DNA of 64,000 nucleotides from Paenibacillus nasutitermitis (lineage in GTDB: Bacteria > Bacillota > Bacilli > Paenibacillales > Paenibacillaceae): assembly GCF_014641075.1 (NCBI RefSeq), contig NZ_BMHP01000003.1, forward strand, positions 868,001-932,000, in the 5' to 3' direction. A program made the position numbers and the translations under genes. Below, piece after piece: positions 1 through 10,111 of this stretch. Below the pieces are notes generated by a model, which saw only the letters and a program-made list of their open reading frames with translations, did no database searches and was not told the DNA's origin. Within the stretch, counting starts at the first letter, position 1. Each line of letters begins with the position of its first letter.

Positions 1-728
1 ACATCTCCCCAAGTCGGGAAGGATTTAGGACTTGACCAGCTTGTATCAATCACACCGAATACCCCATTATCGAACTTCATATGGATCATGCCCGCATCCT
101 CCACTTCGGCGCCTTCTTGGAACAAGGTTGCCGCATAAGCATACACTTCCTTCACTCTGGAACCAGCTAGGAACCAGTTCATCAAATCCATGACGTGCAC
201 AGTATGATCGAGCAGTGCGCCGCCGCCGGACTGTTGTGGATTCACGAACCATCCGCCTGGGAATGTACCGCGATTCGTCCCTTTGATAGCCACGATCTTC
301 CCGATCTCTCCCCGATTCACGGCTTGCTTGGCTTGGACCACAGCAGTAAGATAACGGCACGGAAATGCGGTCATCAATTGGACTCCGTTGACCTCACAAG
401 CGGCAATCATCCGCTCCATCTCTTCAACCGAAATTCCCAATGGTTTTTCACATAATACATGCTTCTTGGCATTTGCTGCATCTATCGTCTGAGCCGCATG
501 TTTAACATTCTCGGAGCAGATGACGACAGCGTCAATATCCGTCTTCAACAGCTCACGATAATCCTCATAGTAGGCAATACCCGTCTGCTCCAACACCGAT
601 TCTACTCTGCTTCTTATTTCGTGTGAAATCCCCGTAACTTCCACCTCAGGCATGTTACGCAATGCGTTCAAGAACGAAAAAGCATGGAAGTGCGCGAAGC
701 TGATCATCCCTATTCTTAATTTCCTCAT
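1..728 (-). CDS. Gfo/Idh/MocA family oxidoreductase, 3' end cut by the window edge
   Basis: The 242 visible codons start at an ATG at 728 and run off the window, so the C-terminus is missing. The protein has the NAD(P)-binding Rossmann half of Gfo/Idh/MocA dehydrogenases, with the CEKPLG motif at residues 93-98 and a GGGALLDHTVHVMDL stretch near 168-182 carrying the usual catalytic His and Asp. The first loop reads GMISFAHFHA rather than the classical GxGxxG, a variant seen in part of this family. It is the last visible gene of the minus-strand sugar operon, 30 bases after a sister oxidoreductase. These enzymes usually oxidise a hydroxyl of a sugar or sugar derivative in the cytoplasm; the substrate here is unknown. 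Confidence 0.85.
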   Translation of the reverse strand, partial: MRKLRIGMISFAHFHAFSFLNALRNMPEVEVTGISHEIRSRVESVLEQTGIAYYEDYRELLKTDIDAVVICSENVKHAAQTIDAANAKKHVLCEKPLGISVEEMERMIAACEVNGVQLMTAFPCRYLTAVVQAKQAVNRGEIGKIVAIKGTNRGTFPGGWFVNPQQSGGGALLDHTVHVMDLMNWFLAGSRVKEVYAYAATLFQEGAEVEDAGMIHMKFDNGVFGVIDTSWSSPKSFPTWGD

Positions 729-758
729 CACCTAAGTTCCTCCCCGTCAGAGTTCTTA

Positions 759-1735
759 CTAGAACAATATAGCTTTGCCGGTTATTGTAGATTCCTGAGC
801 TGCACTGGCAATTTCAAGTGCCAAGCATGCATCCCTCGCCGATACGATCGGTTCAAGGTTCTCGCGAATGCAATTCATGAAATGCTCAAGCTCGATAAAG
901 TAAGGGGCGTTAATCAACGGACTCCCAGGAACCTCAACAAAACGCGCTCCCTCCTCTATTTCCCGTATCTTGCGAACCTGCACCGACTTCGCCTTTGTGC
1001 TGTCACTGCGAATAACACCTTTGGTGCCCGCAAACTCAGCGGCGGTGCGAAATTCTCCCGGATATCCATAGTACCCCTCAAGGTTCGCAACAGCACCGCT
1101 TTTAAATACTAACGTAACCAAGGCATAATCAAATTGATCCTCACGACGGCGCATCGCATACACCGACTTGACTTCACCAAGTGTCCACAATACAAATCAA
1201 TATCGTGAATCATTAAGTCAACAATAACCCCGCCACTCTTCTCCTCTTCCTTAAACCATGGTCTCACATCATCCGAATACCCGCCCACTCTTTTCAGATG
1301 AGCCACCCCGACCTTACCAATATTGCCTGCATCGATTTTCTCTTTCATCTGAACATATTCCGGGAAGAATCGCACAACATGGCCGACGAACAATCTGACA
1401 CGATGCCTTTCACAAATATCAACAACCTCATATGCATCGTCCAAAGAGAGCGATATCGGCTTTTTGCAAATCACATGCACACCCAAACCAGCTGCTTTCA
1501 GCACATATTCCTTATGCAAATAACTAGGTATCGTTAAACTGACTACATCGGGTTTCACGGTGCCCATCAATGCTTCGAATGAAACAAATGCACGCGTGCT
1601 AGCTTTATACGCCAGTTCTTTTGCAAGTGCATAATAAATATCACATACACCTACGATCTCGACACCCGGCATTGCTGCAAAGGCCGAGGCGTGCAAGTGT
1701 CCCATTCCTCCGGAACCTACTATTGCAACTTTCAT
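759..1735 (-). pseudogene. Gfo/Idh/MocA family oxidoreductase with a -1 frameshift near 1190
   Basis: An N-terminal part starting at ATG 1735 (MKVAIVGSGGMGH, a good GxGxxG) reads to about residue 182 (DLMIHDIDLY). The protein then continues in another frame as LWTLGEVKSVYAM to a stop at 759. One extra T in the TT run at 1189-1190 (minus strand) would restore a normal reading frame of about 325 residues. It is therefore a one-base deletion or a sequencing error in an otherwise intact gene. The EKP motif is replaced by CKKP (residues 90-93), while the IHDID catalytic region (177-181) is kept. Its ATG overlaps the stop of the preceding GH106-like gene (ATGA), which shows translational coupling in one operon. 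Confidence 0.8.
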
Positions 1736-4700
1736 TCTCGCTTCTCCCCTTCGTTCACCAGCACCAATTTTATAAAATCGCTTAGACCAGAATGTCCTTC
1801 GATCCCTTCCATCATATGAATCGAACTGTTCGTGACCTGTAGTGTTATTTGATTCATACCTGCTTGTAAATAGGGGGCTACGTCCCATCCATATGGCTCG
1901 TCATACACAATACCGGCATCCATTCCATTGACAGTACAATGTGCAACATCTGCTATTCCACCGATCATTAGATAGGCCCTTCCTACTTTATCCGACAACC
2001 ATTCATTCGGAAGGATTATCTCTTTCTCATAGACCATCGTTCCGGAATAATGTGGATACCCAAGCTGTGTCCAATCGGTTAAACCATGTTGTTCTCGGCA
2101 TTGCGGTGTTTCACGGAGCAAACCTGTCGATGAACCAACATAAGGTAATGACACGATGAATTTGCCATAAAGTCGTAATGGATCACAAAGCATACCCCCA
2201 TCCGGGAATGTGACTTGTAGCCAGTTCAACCCCTTATGCAGAAGTGATGCAATGTTCATTTCATAATTATGCGTATCAAATCTACGTCTTCTTTGAGGCT
2301 TATCACCCAGTATTATGCCATTAACGCTAATCACACAGGCTTGTTGTAATGTAAATAATTCAGTCACCAGCATTACTTCATCTGGGATGGATTCTACGAA
2401 AAACCGACAATAAGCATGCTCATTTGACTGCATGTCACGATTTGGTTGACGTGTCAGGTTGTGGGCCGGCAATGTAGTAATGGGTGAACCAATCGAAAGC
2501 AACTCCGTCGATGAGCAGTGCCAATCGACCAATACCAACACGTTGTCCTCAAGTGGACGGATGGACCAGTGCCCTGACAAATCACATACTTGTGATGGCA
2601 TCTCATGAGCAAGGGCCAGTCTAGCACGATGAATTGCCTTGCTTCCATTGATCGATGACTCAGCCTGACTTGACCATCCGGATGGGCCCCACTCTATTAG
2701 AGTCGAACCGTGCGGTGCGAGCATGACTTCCTTGATCACTTCCGTCGTATGCACCGCTATATAAACCGTTCTCCACTTATTTAGCGCATTGACAAGAAAC
2801 AGGCGTATGTGCGACCCGATAACACGAGTCAACATATAAATATCACACACCCGACCGGATGTCGTTCCGGGGCTTCCGTCACTACAATCGTTTTCGCTAT
2901 ACAGCGTAACATCTCGCGCAATCGATGCTTCAAGTGCTGCAATAATACGGTCATCTTCAACATGATGCGACCAGAAAGGTTCAGTTAAAGCTACCGTATC
3001 GCCCGGTCTCCCCTTAGATCGCATGATCTGTGGATGAGGGCCGACCAGCCACACTTGCGCATCCTGTGAAAGCACTTGCTGACAATAGGCTGCCACACCG
3101 CTCTCCACATGATCACCGAATACAAGAAGTGCATCATATCGTTCCTCATCACTACACCACGTACCGTCATCCATCGACATCGTTAGCAGAGTCTCTTCAT
3201 CTACCCAGTCAAAATCCCACTGATGCGATAGTAACTCATGCTGAAGCTTAGCCATTCTCTCGCGCAGCCTTTCCATCTCCTGCTTTCGATCAGGATAATA
3301 GACGCTGAACGAACTCTGTGGGTACAAGAGTAATAAATGGCAACGATGCTTGCCTTCATTCAATACCTTTGATAGAGCGGCTAACTCTTCACAGTACGGC
3401 TGGAAAAACGGCCACATGCTTGATTGATAAAACAAAGAAGGTGGTGCTTCGCGCTTACGCGGTCCGTCAATGGAGTAAAATTGCGCATGCATAACGATGT
3501 CTGTTACGCCCATCACAAACAGCCAATCCGTCATCCGCTTCATATCACGGAAATTCATCGCCCAACTATTTGCCCCGAATGCCTCGACCAAAACTCCTCT
3601 TTTGTTTCCGTGATGTGCGACAGAACTGACCAGTTTTGGCCCTAGATGAAGCAGGGGCGTACTCTCGCTCCCGATCAAACCAGCGATAAGGTCCGTACCT
3701 GGGAGATCGAATGGCTTCAGTAGTGACATAAGATAGGGCGTCCACCGTGTCTGACCGATGGGATCCTCCTCAGGGCTTAGATGACCTGTACTCAACATAT
3801 GATTCGTCTCACACCACTTCGCAATCGGGGCGACAAACGATGCCAAGAAAAGTTGGCTCAGCGCATAGCGATAATCGAACCGAACCTGATCTGTTCTATC
3901 GTTTAATTTAAAAAACAAATGAGGTAAAAAGTCTGTTATCTCATAATCGAACAGCTGATAAAAATAGGCTGCAAATCCCTTCGTCCAAGCAACATCACCA
4001 AGCATTTTCGGTTCATCCGTAAACATGCCTATAATCGTCGTGCCGAACTTCCCGCCAAACCTTGCAGCGTAGCGTTCGTGTGTCAATTCAAGGAAATAGC
4101 GAACCGCTTCCGGGTTCAATAAATCTGCATATCCCCCCCTTGAGGTAGCACTGAAATCGCGTTCTACAAAGGCACATATCTTCCATTCTCCTTCAGGAAG
4201 CGTTGCAAGTGTTCGGTACACTGATCTTGCTGTAGAAGTACGCCAATGTGGGTTGCCGCTATCTTCATAGGGAGTGTAATAGTGCCACTGATGGACATAT
4301 GACGTCTTCCAGTCAAGGCGCACCTGACCTGTGTGCTCCGTTAGATCAATCCATTCGCTAGCATCTGCTTCACCTACTAAAGGAATAGCCATAACTTTTA
4401 ATAAGCGACCAATGGGAAAATCGAAATGCACCTCACCACCCGAGCAATCCATTGATTCTAGAAAAAGTGCTTTTGCTCGATATTCCGGTCGATTGAGTGC
4501 AACCAAGCCTCCAGCAGAACCACTAGGATAAGGATCTTCATCGTACAACCAAGCGTGTAGGCCAATTGTCTCACAGTGATTGACAATCACACCTACCTTC
4601 TCCATCCAGCTACTAGATAAGTACGGTGTCTCCAAACCATCACGCGCATGGATAAACACACCTCTGAATCCTTTGCTCTTCATCTCATCCAACTGCCATA

Positions 4701-4773
4701 TTAATTCGTCGTCTTCCAACAGATGATTTAGAAACCAAAAGGACATCGGAGACATCATCGATAAGTCGTTCAT
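1732..4773 (-). CDS. GH106-like glycoside hydrolase (putative alpha-L-rhamnosidase family)
   Basis: This 1013-residue protein has no signal peptide and is probably cytoplasmic. The N-terminus has the pattern of GH106-like enzymes: an FWFLNHLLEDDEL stretch (12-24) followed by YDEDPYPSGSAGG (77-89). GMFTDEP (249-255) offers a candidate catalytic acid, and HLSPEED lies at 331-337. The C-terminal third resembles a galactose-binding beta-sandwich, with a YLMIGGIADVAHCTVNG segment. The start overlaps the stop of the upstream Gfo/Idh/MocA gene (ATGA), and its own stop overlaps the next start, so the three are co-translated. GH106 members cleave terminal L-rhamnose, but distant relatives in Bacillales operons have unproven substrates. 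The family call is moderately firm and the substrate is a guess. Confidence 0.7.
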   Translation of the reverse strand: MNDLSMMSPMSFWFLNHLLEDDELIWQLDEMKSKGFRGVFIHARDGLETPYLSSSWMEKVGVIVNHCETIGLHAWLYDEDPYPSGSAGGLVALNRPEYRAKALFLESMDCSGGEVHFDFPIGRLLKVMAIPLVGEADASEWIDLTEHTGQVRLDWKTSYVHQWHYYTPYEDSGNPHWRTSTARSVYRTLATLPEGEWKICAFVERDFSATSRGGYADLLNPEAVRYFLELTHERYAARFGGKFGTTIIGMFTDEPKMLGDVAWTKGFAAYFYQLFDYEITDFLPHLFFKLNDRTDQVRFDYRYALSQLFLASFVAPIAKWCETNHMLSTGHLSPEEDPIGQTRWTPYLMSLLKPFDLPGTDLIAGLIGSESTPLLHLGPKLVSSVAHHGNKRGVLVEAFGANSWAMNFRDMKRMTDWLFVMGVTDIVMHAQFYSIDGPRKREAPPSLFYQSSMWPFFQPYCEELAALSKVLNEGKHRCHLLLLYPQSSFSVYYPDRKQEMERLRERMAKLQHELLSHQWDFDWVDEETLLTMSMDDGTWCSDEERYDALLVFGDHVESGVAAYCQQVLSQDAQVWLVGPHPQIMRSKGRPGDTVALTEPFWSHHVEDDRIIAALEASIARDVTLYSENDCSDGSPGTTSGRVCDIYMLTRVIGSHIRLFLVNALNKWRTVYIAVHTTEVIKEVMLAPHGSTLIEWGPSGWSSQAESSINGSKAIHRARLALAHEMPSQVCDLSGHWSIRPLEDNVLVLVDWHCSSTELLSIGSPITTLPAHNLTRQPNRDMQSNEHAYCRFFVESIPDEVMLVTELFTLQQACVISVNGIILGDKPQRRRRFDTHNYEMNIASLLHKGLNWLQVTFPDGGMLCDPLRLYGKFIVSLPYVGSSTGLLRETPQCREQHGLTDWTQLGYPHYSGTMVYEKEIILPNEWLSDKVGRAYLMIGGIADVAHCTVNGMDAGIVYDEPYGWDVAPYLQAGMNQITLQVTNSSIHMMEGIEGHSGLSDFIKLVLVNEGEKRE

Positions 4774-5744
4774 ACTAGACTCATGCTTTTCCGCTCTATA
4801 AAAGATTGATTCGCTGCAAGGGTGACGGCCAGCGTTTTTGAAGCATCTTCATAGTTGCATAGCACATGTTGCGAAGTGCCTGAAACAACGGCCTCCACAA
4901 ACCGCTTATCCTGTTCATAATACGCATTCATTTTCGAAGTTTTCGTTACATTCTGGTTCTCGTCAATGATTGTGATTTGCATTCCATTAGCACTGAGTGA
5001 CAAATAGTAATCGGGACCAAATATTTTAATTTCCGAACCATTATAATAAGGGGATACACAGGACTCTGTTAGCGTTCCTACTGCCCCGTTTAATAGTGTG
5101 AATGACAGGGCGCCACCGTCATAGATAGTCGAGTCCGGACTTTCTTGCTGGATAACATGACGGCCAAAATTCGCATATACGTCGTTAAACTCACTAACCA
5201 AATAGCGCACAAGATCGACTTGGTGGGTGACAGCATCTACGAGAAACCCGCCTGACATAGCAAGCTGATTCCACCACTTTGCTGAGTGTCTTGTGCCGTA
5301 TCGATGAACTTGAACGAGATGAACCTGCTTCCCTTGTAAGTATTGCTTGGCCATCTGCACAGTGTCCAAATATCTTAAACAATACCCGATTGAGTTGATC
5401 ACACCTGATTCACGAATGGCCCGCCCCTTGCGAATGACGTCCTCCATACTGAGGCCTAAAGGTTTCTCCACAAGTAGATGAAGGTTACGACTTGCTGCTA
5501 TTTCCTCTAATTGACCTCTTGCAAACTGTGGTGAGCAGATCAGTACAGCATCGATTTCCTTGTTATCAAGTAATTGTTCTGCGCTAGTTGCAATCGTGGC
5601 TCCCGTTTCATTGGCAACCTTCGATGCCTGTTCCGGATTGATATCAAACACACTTGCAATACGCACATTCTGAATACGTGTCAGTGCTTTCACATGATAC
5701 TGAGCAATCCCGCCTGCACCAATCATTCCAAATCTTATGCTCAT
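4770..5744 (-). CDS. Gfo/Idh/MocA family oxidoreductase
   Basis: This is a 324-residue NAD(P)-dependent oxidoreductase. It has the GxGxxA-type Rossmann loop GMIGAGGIAQYH (6-17), VEKPLG (92-97) and the His/Asp pair of AVTHQVDL (171-178), so it looks catalytically intact. I chose the ATG at 5744 because AAGGAAG lies about 8 bases upstream; a further in-frame ATG at 5771 has no ribosome site. The stop overlaps the start of the GH106-like gene. Its neighbours are a xylose-isomerase-like TIM-barrel protein upstream and two further Gfo/Idh/MocA genes downstream. Such sets are known from pathways that oxidise a glycoside at C3 before breaking the glycosidic bond; that role is inferred, not shown. 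Confidence 0.88.
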   Translation of the reverse strand: MSIRFGMIGAGGIAQYHVKALTRIQNVRIASVFDINPEQASKVANETGATIATSAEQLLDNKEIDAVLICSPQFARGQLEEIAASRNLHLLVEKPLGLSMEDVIRKGRAIRESGVINSIGYCLRYLDTVQMAKQYLQGKQVHLVQVHRYGTRHSAKWWNQLAMSGGFLVDAVTHQVDLVRYLVSEFNDVYANFGRHVIQQESPDSTIYDGGALSFTLLNGAVGTLTESCVSPYYNGSEIKIFGPDYYLSLSANGMQITIIDENQNVTKTSKMNAYYEQDKRFVEAVVSGTSQHVLCNYEDASKTLAVTLAANQSFIERKSMSLV

Positions 5745-5797
5745 GGATACAACTTCCTTTTCTATACTCATTTATTTATAAATGACAGTATTGGCGA

Positions 5798-6661
5798 CTA
5801 CACTTTCTCAAGTATTGTTCTGATGTTATTTAGTCCTATCCTAGCTCCATACTCGCACGCTTCTTTGCCTTCAAACTCCAGTGACAAATCCCCTTCGTAG
5901 CCAGATGACTTAATCAACCTCAATACTTCCCAAACGTCTACATCACCTTGCCCAAAAATTGCCCCGCGCAAGTGATTCCCATACGCTGTTTGAAACCAAC
6001 CTTCTCCAGGATCTCGATAAGAAGGCCTATAGTAAAAGTCTTTCAGATGAATCATCGTTGCAAGCGGTAAACTTCTCTTTACTGCTGCAATCGGATCCTC
6101 ATCCACACACAAGAAATTTCCGATATCACATGTTGTACCGAAACTTTTCCTACCAACAGCTTCAATTAATGTCTCAATCCGTTCGCTATGTTGTATATAG
6201 AAACCATGGTTCTCTACACTGGTTATCATGCCGTATTGTTGCGCATAATCGTTTATGTGCCTGCATGCTTCCGTCAAACGTGGCAAATCCTTGTAAAATT
6301 GACGTAGTGTCGTTTCTTTAATCGGCCTGTGTGCTACGTCGTGACGCATGCGTGGCACACCTAGAGCGACCGCAATATCCACTTGTTGCTTCACCCTAGT
6401 GATTTCCGCCTCATATTGGCTTTCATCATCTCCGACAAAGTTTGCCTTAATTAAATAATTCGACAAAAGAATATCGCATTGCTCAGCCTTCATACGAATG
6501 TCCTCGATCAGCCTAGGGTTATCATCTAAAGTAAACCCAATAGGGACGATCTCTATATGCTCACACCCCTGCTCAGCAGCCCATCCAATCACATCAACAA
6601 TCGTCATTTTCCCAGCACTCATGGCTTGGCTTAAACAATATGAACTCATGCCGATACGCAT
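5798..6661 (-). CDS. Sugar phosphate isomerase/epimerase-like TIM barrel (xylose isomerase-like)
   Basis: This 287-residue protein belongs to the xylose isomerase-like/AP endonuclease 2 superfamily. The four expected metal ligands are visible: E150 (SVENHG), D179 (TCDIGN), H205 (IHLKDF) and E262 (LSLEFEG). I placed the start at 6661, where GGAGGGGGG precedes the ATG by 5 bases; the longer frame to 6736 has no ribosome site. Related proteins act as epimerases, isomerases, or, with a Gfo/Idh/MocA partner, as lyases on 3-keto-glycosides. It sits between the secreted hydrolase and a Gfo/Idh/MocA gene in the same operon, which fits a joint role in cytoplasmic processing of an imported sugar. Confidence 0.85.
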   Translation of the reverse strand: MRIGMSSYCLSQAMSAGKMTIVDVIGWAAEQGCEHIEIVPIGFTLDDNPRLIEDIRMKAEQCDILLSNYLIKANFVGDDESQYEAEITRVKQQVDIAVALGVPRMRHDVAHRPIKETTLRQFYKDLPRLTEACRHINDYAQQYGMITSVENHGFYIQHSERIETLIEAVGRKSFGTTCDIGNFLCVDEDPIAAVKRSLPLATMIHLKDFYYRPSYRDPGEGWFQTAYGNHLRGAIFGQGDVDVWEVLRLIKSSGYEGDLSLEFEGKEACEYGARIGLNNIRTILEKV

Positions 6662-6732
6662 AACATCCCCCCTCCATCTTTTAAACATGACCCGAGTTCC
6701 TTGTACTAGGAACTCAGGCCATACTTGTTTGA

Positions 6733-9700
6733 TCACGGATTTAATAGTTCTTGCACATACAATTCATCGAACCAAGCCGTTCCATTTGTATGCGTACTTG
6801 AGCTCAGATAAACTTGCAGATACTTGGATAAACCTCCAGGTGTCACCGCTAACTCGTAATACTGCCATTCGGAATCGGGCTGAATGTCCTGATAAACATA
6901 CTTAACTGATCCGACCTTATCTGCTTTGATCTCCCTCAAACCCATCTGTACAAGCCCAGTCGTCGATGCATTCTTCACCCAACCGCGCAACACGTATGTC
7001 GCACCAGGCTGAACGGGAATAAAGCCAGAGGAATTGATCACATTGAACGTATTCGTGCCGCCATCCGGAATTAATGCAACAGCATATTGCCCGTCATGCA
7101 CCACATCTTGAACCCAGCTTCCTTGACGCATGAGCCAGCCATCCGGTGCAGCCCCAAGATTATTGGCCTGCTCAAAGCTTGGATTGTGCAACAAATTATA
7201 GCTAACAGTAACCGATAGTGGTAATGAATGAGTAACGTCGCCACCTGATTTAATGTTTATCGCCATCTCGTACTCCCCTTCAATCATGCTTAGGGGCAAA
7301 TAAACTGAACCTGTTACCGTTGTATCCTGATGCCCTGCTAATACAAATGCTTCCGGTAATTGCATCGTCATGTCTGTTGGAAGCTGGTCTACTTCTAGTG
7401 AGATCTGCTGATCGTTTGCAACATGGTTCGAAATCGTTATATTAAACGCATAACTCCCATCCTTGTTCGCAATAATCTTTGCAGGCTCCACCTTGGCATC
7501 AAGGAGTTCCACATACTGATAGTAGCCCTCTTTTTCCACTGAAATGATAGTGCCTTGGTATTTATATTCCAATTTCAACACAAGGCGATAACGACCTTCT
7601 GGCACAGGCGCTTCGATTTGGAATGCAAATGCCTTCACTGCAGTTTCCTGTCCCTTAAGCTTGGCGATCGTCTGAGTCATCGGCTCCAGCGCGAAAACTT
7701 CAGGAAATTCTAATGTCAATTTCACATCTTTCATATGGCTATTGACCAAATTTAGAAGATTCACAGACACTTCATTCGATTGCATGGGACCGACTAGAAT
7801 TTCATCTGCAAGCCTCATGTCCACTTCTATATTTGATCCCATGATCGGTGCAACATACGTTTCGATTTGCGTGAGTGCTAGCAACATCATTTCTTTCGTT
7901 GGCCCATTCGCCATGCTATTGACACGGCTTGTTAACTTCTCAATCGTTTTAAATACCTTCACCGTTTCCTTCACGACATCTGTCATGTTCGGATTGGGGG
8001 ATCGCAACTTGGTCTGGATCACATTCAAGCTAAGTTTCAAACTTTGCATATGTGACAACCATTGCTGATCTGTTGAAAGCCCCTCTGTCTCATTAGCAGC
8101 ATCCATTGCCTGTTCGATCAATGTTTCGTATGGAATGATGTGATATAAGAGTGCCTGATTCGCTTCTAACGACACTTGCAATGCATCAGCTTGACTATCC
8201 ATTGAAGTATAGGAGTCTCCATACAATAGTTCTGCATGATAGCCAGTCAAACCTAATGGAATCGTTATCTGTTGTGATTCATCGCTCGTGTTAACCGCCA
8301 TAGCGTACAGATGTCCTTCATCTTTCCATAAATTCCATCCGTCCACTTCTGACTTCCCGCTGCTGTGTAGTTCAGCTTCAGTGACTAGTCGGCCGATCAA
8401 TGCTAGTTCTTCACTAAACTGTACCAAACCAGGCCAAAGTGCGGATTCCCGTAACTTGAATTCAAATTCATTAAGCGAATAATAAGCCAGTCCTTGTCCA
8501 CCATTTACGATCGACTGATAGGCCATATTACGTACTTCATTAATCGTTGGGAGGTACGGATGGTTATAATTGTACATCGCTTGTAAAACAGTCCAAACGG
8601 GTTTATCATCGCCAGCAGCTTCTTTGCCTAATACGGTATGTTCCCCAACCAATGAAATAGGGAGATTAGGAAGTGGATAATAATCCGTTGCGAAAATATC
8701 AGTCAATTTAGCTGTAATATCATACGCCCATGTAATCGGTGCTTCAACCATATAGATCGGGTGCTTTTTATCAATGGATCGAATGATGCGATTCGCATTG
8801 ATCAGCTCTTCCTTCGTCTTGCCATTGAGTATCGGTTCGTCCATGATCATCCATGCTAGTACAGCAGGATGATCTTTGAACCTCGTGACAAACTCTTCTG
8901 TCATGGCGGCATTTTCGTGTACTTTCATGCCGTTGTAGAGTACAACCATTAACTTCAGGCCATATTGCTCGGCAGTATCCAGCTCATTCTGTAATACTTC
9001 GGCATTATTCGTTCCACTGCTCTGCAGCACATTGATACCCGCTTGGCTAAGATACGGATAATCGCTTAGAGCTACATGGTAAGCACCTACGGCAAAGAAA
9101 GGCTCTCCATCTACCAACAGTGTGCCGTCATCCTGGATCATCGATGGTCGATCAAACCTGTAAATGGCTTCTTTCGCTGATTCCAAGAGGACATTCGCAT
9201 TGTCCAAAACTTGTACTTCAACCTGGTAAGTTTCCTCCTTCACCATTTGCGATGGATCGAAGGGAAATGTAATCTGATCTTCCACAGCCGCCTGTGAATA
9301 AGTTGCTACAGTTACATTCGTTGCTTCATTATAAATGCGAACATCAACATGCTTGTCGCTGAGCTGCCCCGCAGGGGAGTCAAGTGTGACATTCACTTGG
9401 CCATCAGTCAGATGCGAATAGTAGATAATTTGGTCTGTGTTTAGTTCGATCATTGGTTTATGTTCTAGAAGTACGAAGGAAACATCATCGAAGTAAACCA
9501 TGCCAGTGCCATATAGTCGCACATATACTTTGACTAATCCTGACTCAGGCGGTGCTGTATCTTGAAGCTCCAGATGCTGCCAATCGCCTGTTAACTGATT
9601 ACTTGCCATGATAAATGTCTTATCGTGACCCAGAATATGATTTGCACTGACTGCTTCATTGCCTCTGTAATACTCCAATTTGAAGCCTATGCCTGAACCT

Positions 9701-10068
9701 TGCACACCCGCTGCCTTCAGCCATGCGGAAATGTTATAAGTCGCACCTTCTTCAAAAGGCACGATTTGCATAATCCAAGGGTTCGTAGGTTGTGTTGTTT
9801 GTATCCTCATTCCCTTCGTTCCACTTCGTGCTGCATCGGATGACAGAGAAACCTCTGGGTTCCCCCAGCCACCCGTGGCTTCCCAGTTATCTGGGATAGC
9901 CATGTCATATTGTTCGAATCCGCCATTCAACAATAGATCATCACCGATATCGGCAGCACTTGCTTGCGAAGTTCCTACTACCATCATCAGTACAACAGCA
10001 AAGCAGGCACACATTGAAACTCGAAGAATAGTCTGGATCGCGCTTTTCATAATGTTTGAAATTGACAT
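6733..10068 (-). CDS. Secreted multidomain glycoside hydrolase-like protein with N- and C-terminal carbohydrate-binding modules
   Basis: This is an 1111-residue exported protein. A signal peptide covers about residues 1-39 and ends in ASA. A CBM4/9-like beta-sandwich (about 44-200) begins LLLNGGFE and ends YFDDVSF. An Ig-like region (205-305) follows, then a TIM-barrel-like segment from about 313 containing WMIMDEP (406-412), whose Glu is a candidate acid/base. Helical and beta-sandwich segments come next, and a second CBM4-like module (about 959-1111) begins LLHNPSFE. No LPXTG or SLH anchor is visible. The start at 10068 fits GGAG 8 bases upstream; an ATG at 10074 is too close to it. It probably acts outside the cell on a polysaccharide whose products feed the neighbouring importer. 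I cannot assign a GH family. Confidence 0.75.
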   Translation of the reverse strand: MSISNIMKSAIQTILRVSMCACFAVVLMMVVGTSQASAADIGDDLLLNGGFEQYDMAIPDNWEATGGWGNPEVSLSSDAARSGTKGMRIQTTQPTNPWIMQIVPFEEGATYNISAWLKAAGVQGSGIGFKLEYYRGNEAVSANHILGHDKTFIMASNQLTGDWQHLELQDTAPPESGLVKVYVRLYGTGMVYFDDVSFVLLEHKPMIELNTDQIIYYSHLTDGQVNVTLDSPAGQLSDKHVDVRIYNEATNVTVATYSQAAVEDQITFPFDPSQMVKEETYQVEVQVLDNANVLLESAKEAIYRFDRPSMIQDDGTLLVDGEPFFAVGAYHVALSDYPYLSQAGINVLQSSGTNNAEVLQNELDTAEQYGLKLMVVLYNGMKVHENAAMTEEFVTRFKDHPAVLAWMIMDEPILNGKTKEELINANRIIRSIDKKHPIYMVEAPITWAYDITAKLTDIFATDYYPLPNLPISLVGEHTVLGKEAAGDDKPVWTVLQAMYNYNHPYLPTINEVRNMAYQSIVNGGQGLAYYSLNEFEFKLRESALWPGLVQFSEELALIGRLVTEAELHSSGKSEVDGWNLWKDEGHLYAMAVNTSDESQQITIPLGLTGYHAELLYGDSYTSMDSQADALQVSLEANQALLYHIIPYETLIEQAMDAANETEGLSTDQQWLSHMQSLKLSLNVIQTKLRSPNPNMTDVVKETVKVFKTIEKLTSRVNSMANGPTKEMMLLALTQIETYVAPIMGSNIEVDMRLADEILVGPMQSNEVSVNLLNLVNSHMKDVKLTLEFPEVFALEPMTQTIAKLKGQETAVKAFAFQIEAPVPEGRYRLVLKLEYKYQGTIISVEKEGYYQYVELLDAKVEPAKIIANKDGSYAFNITISNHVANDQQISLEVDQLPTDMTMQLPEAFVLAGHQDTTVTGSVYLPLSMIEGEYEMAINIKSGGDVTHSLPLSVTVSYNLLHNPSFEQANNLGAAPDGWLMRQGSWVQDVVHDGQYAVALIPDGGTNTFNVINSSGFIPVQPGATYVLRGWVKNASTTGLVQMGLREIKADKVGSVKYVYQDIQPDSEWQYYELAVTPGGLSKYLQVYLSSSTHTNGTAWFDELYVQELLNP

Positions 10069-10111
10069 ATCCATCACTCCATGTTTAGGATAGTGTACGC
10101 ATAACAAACCA

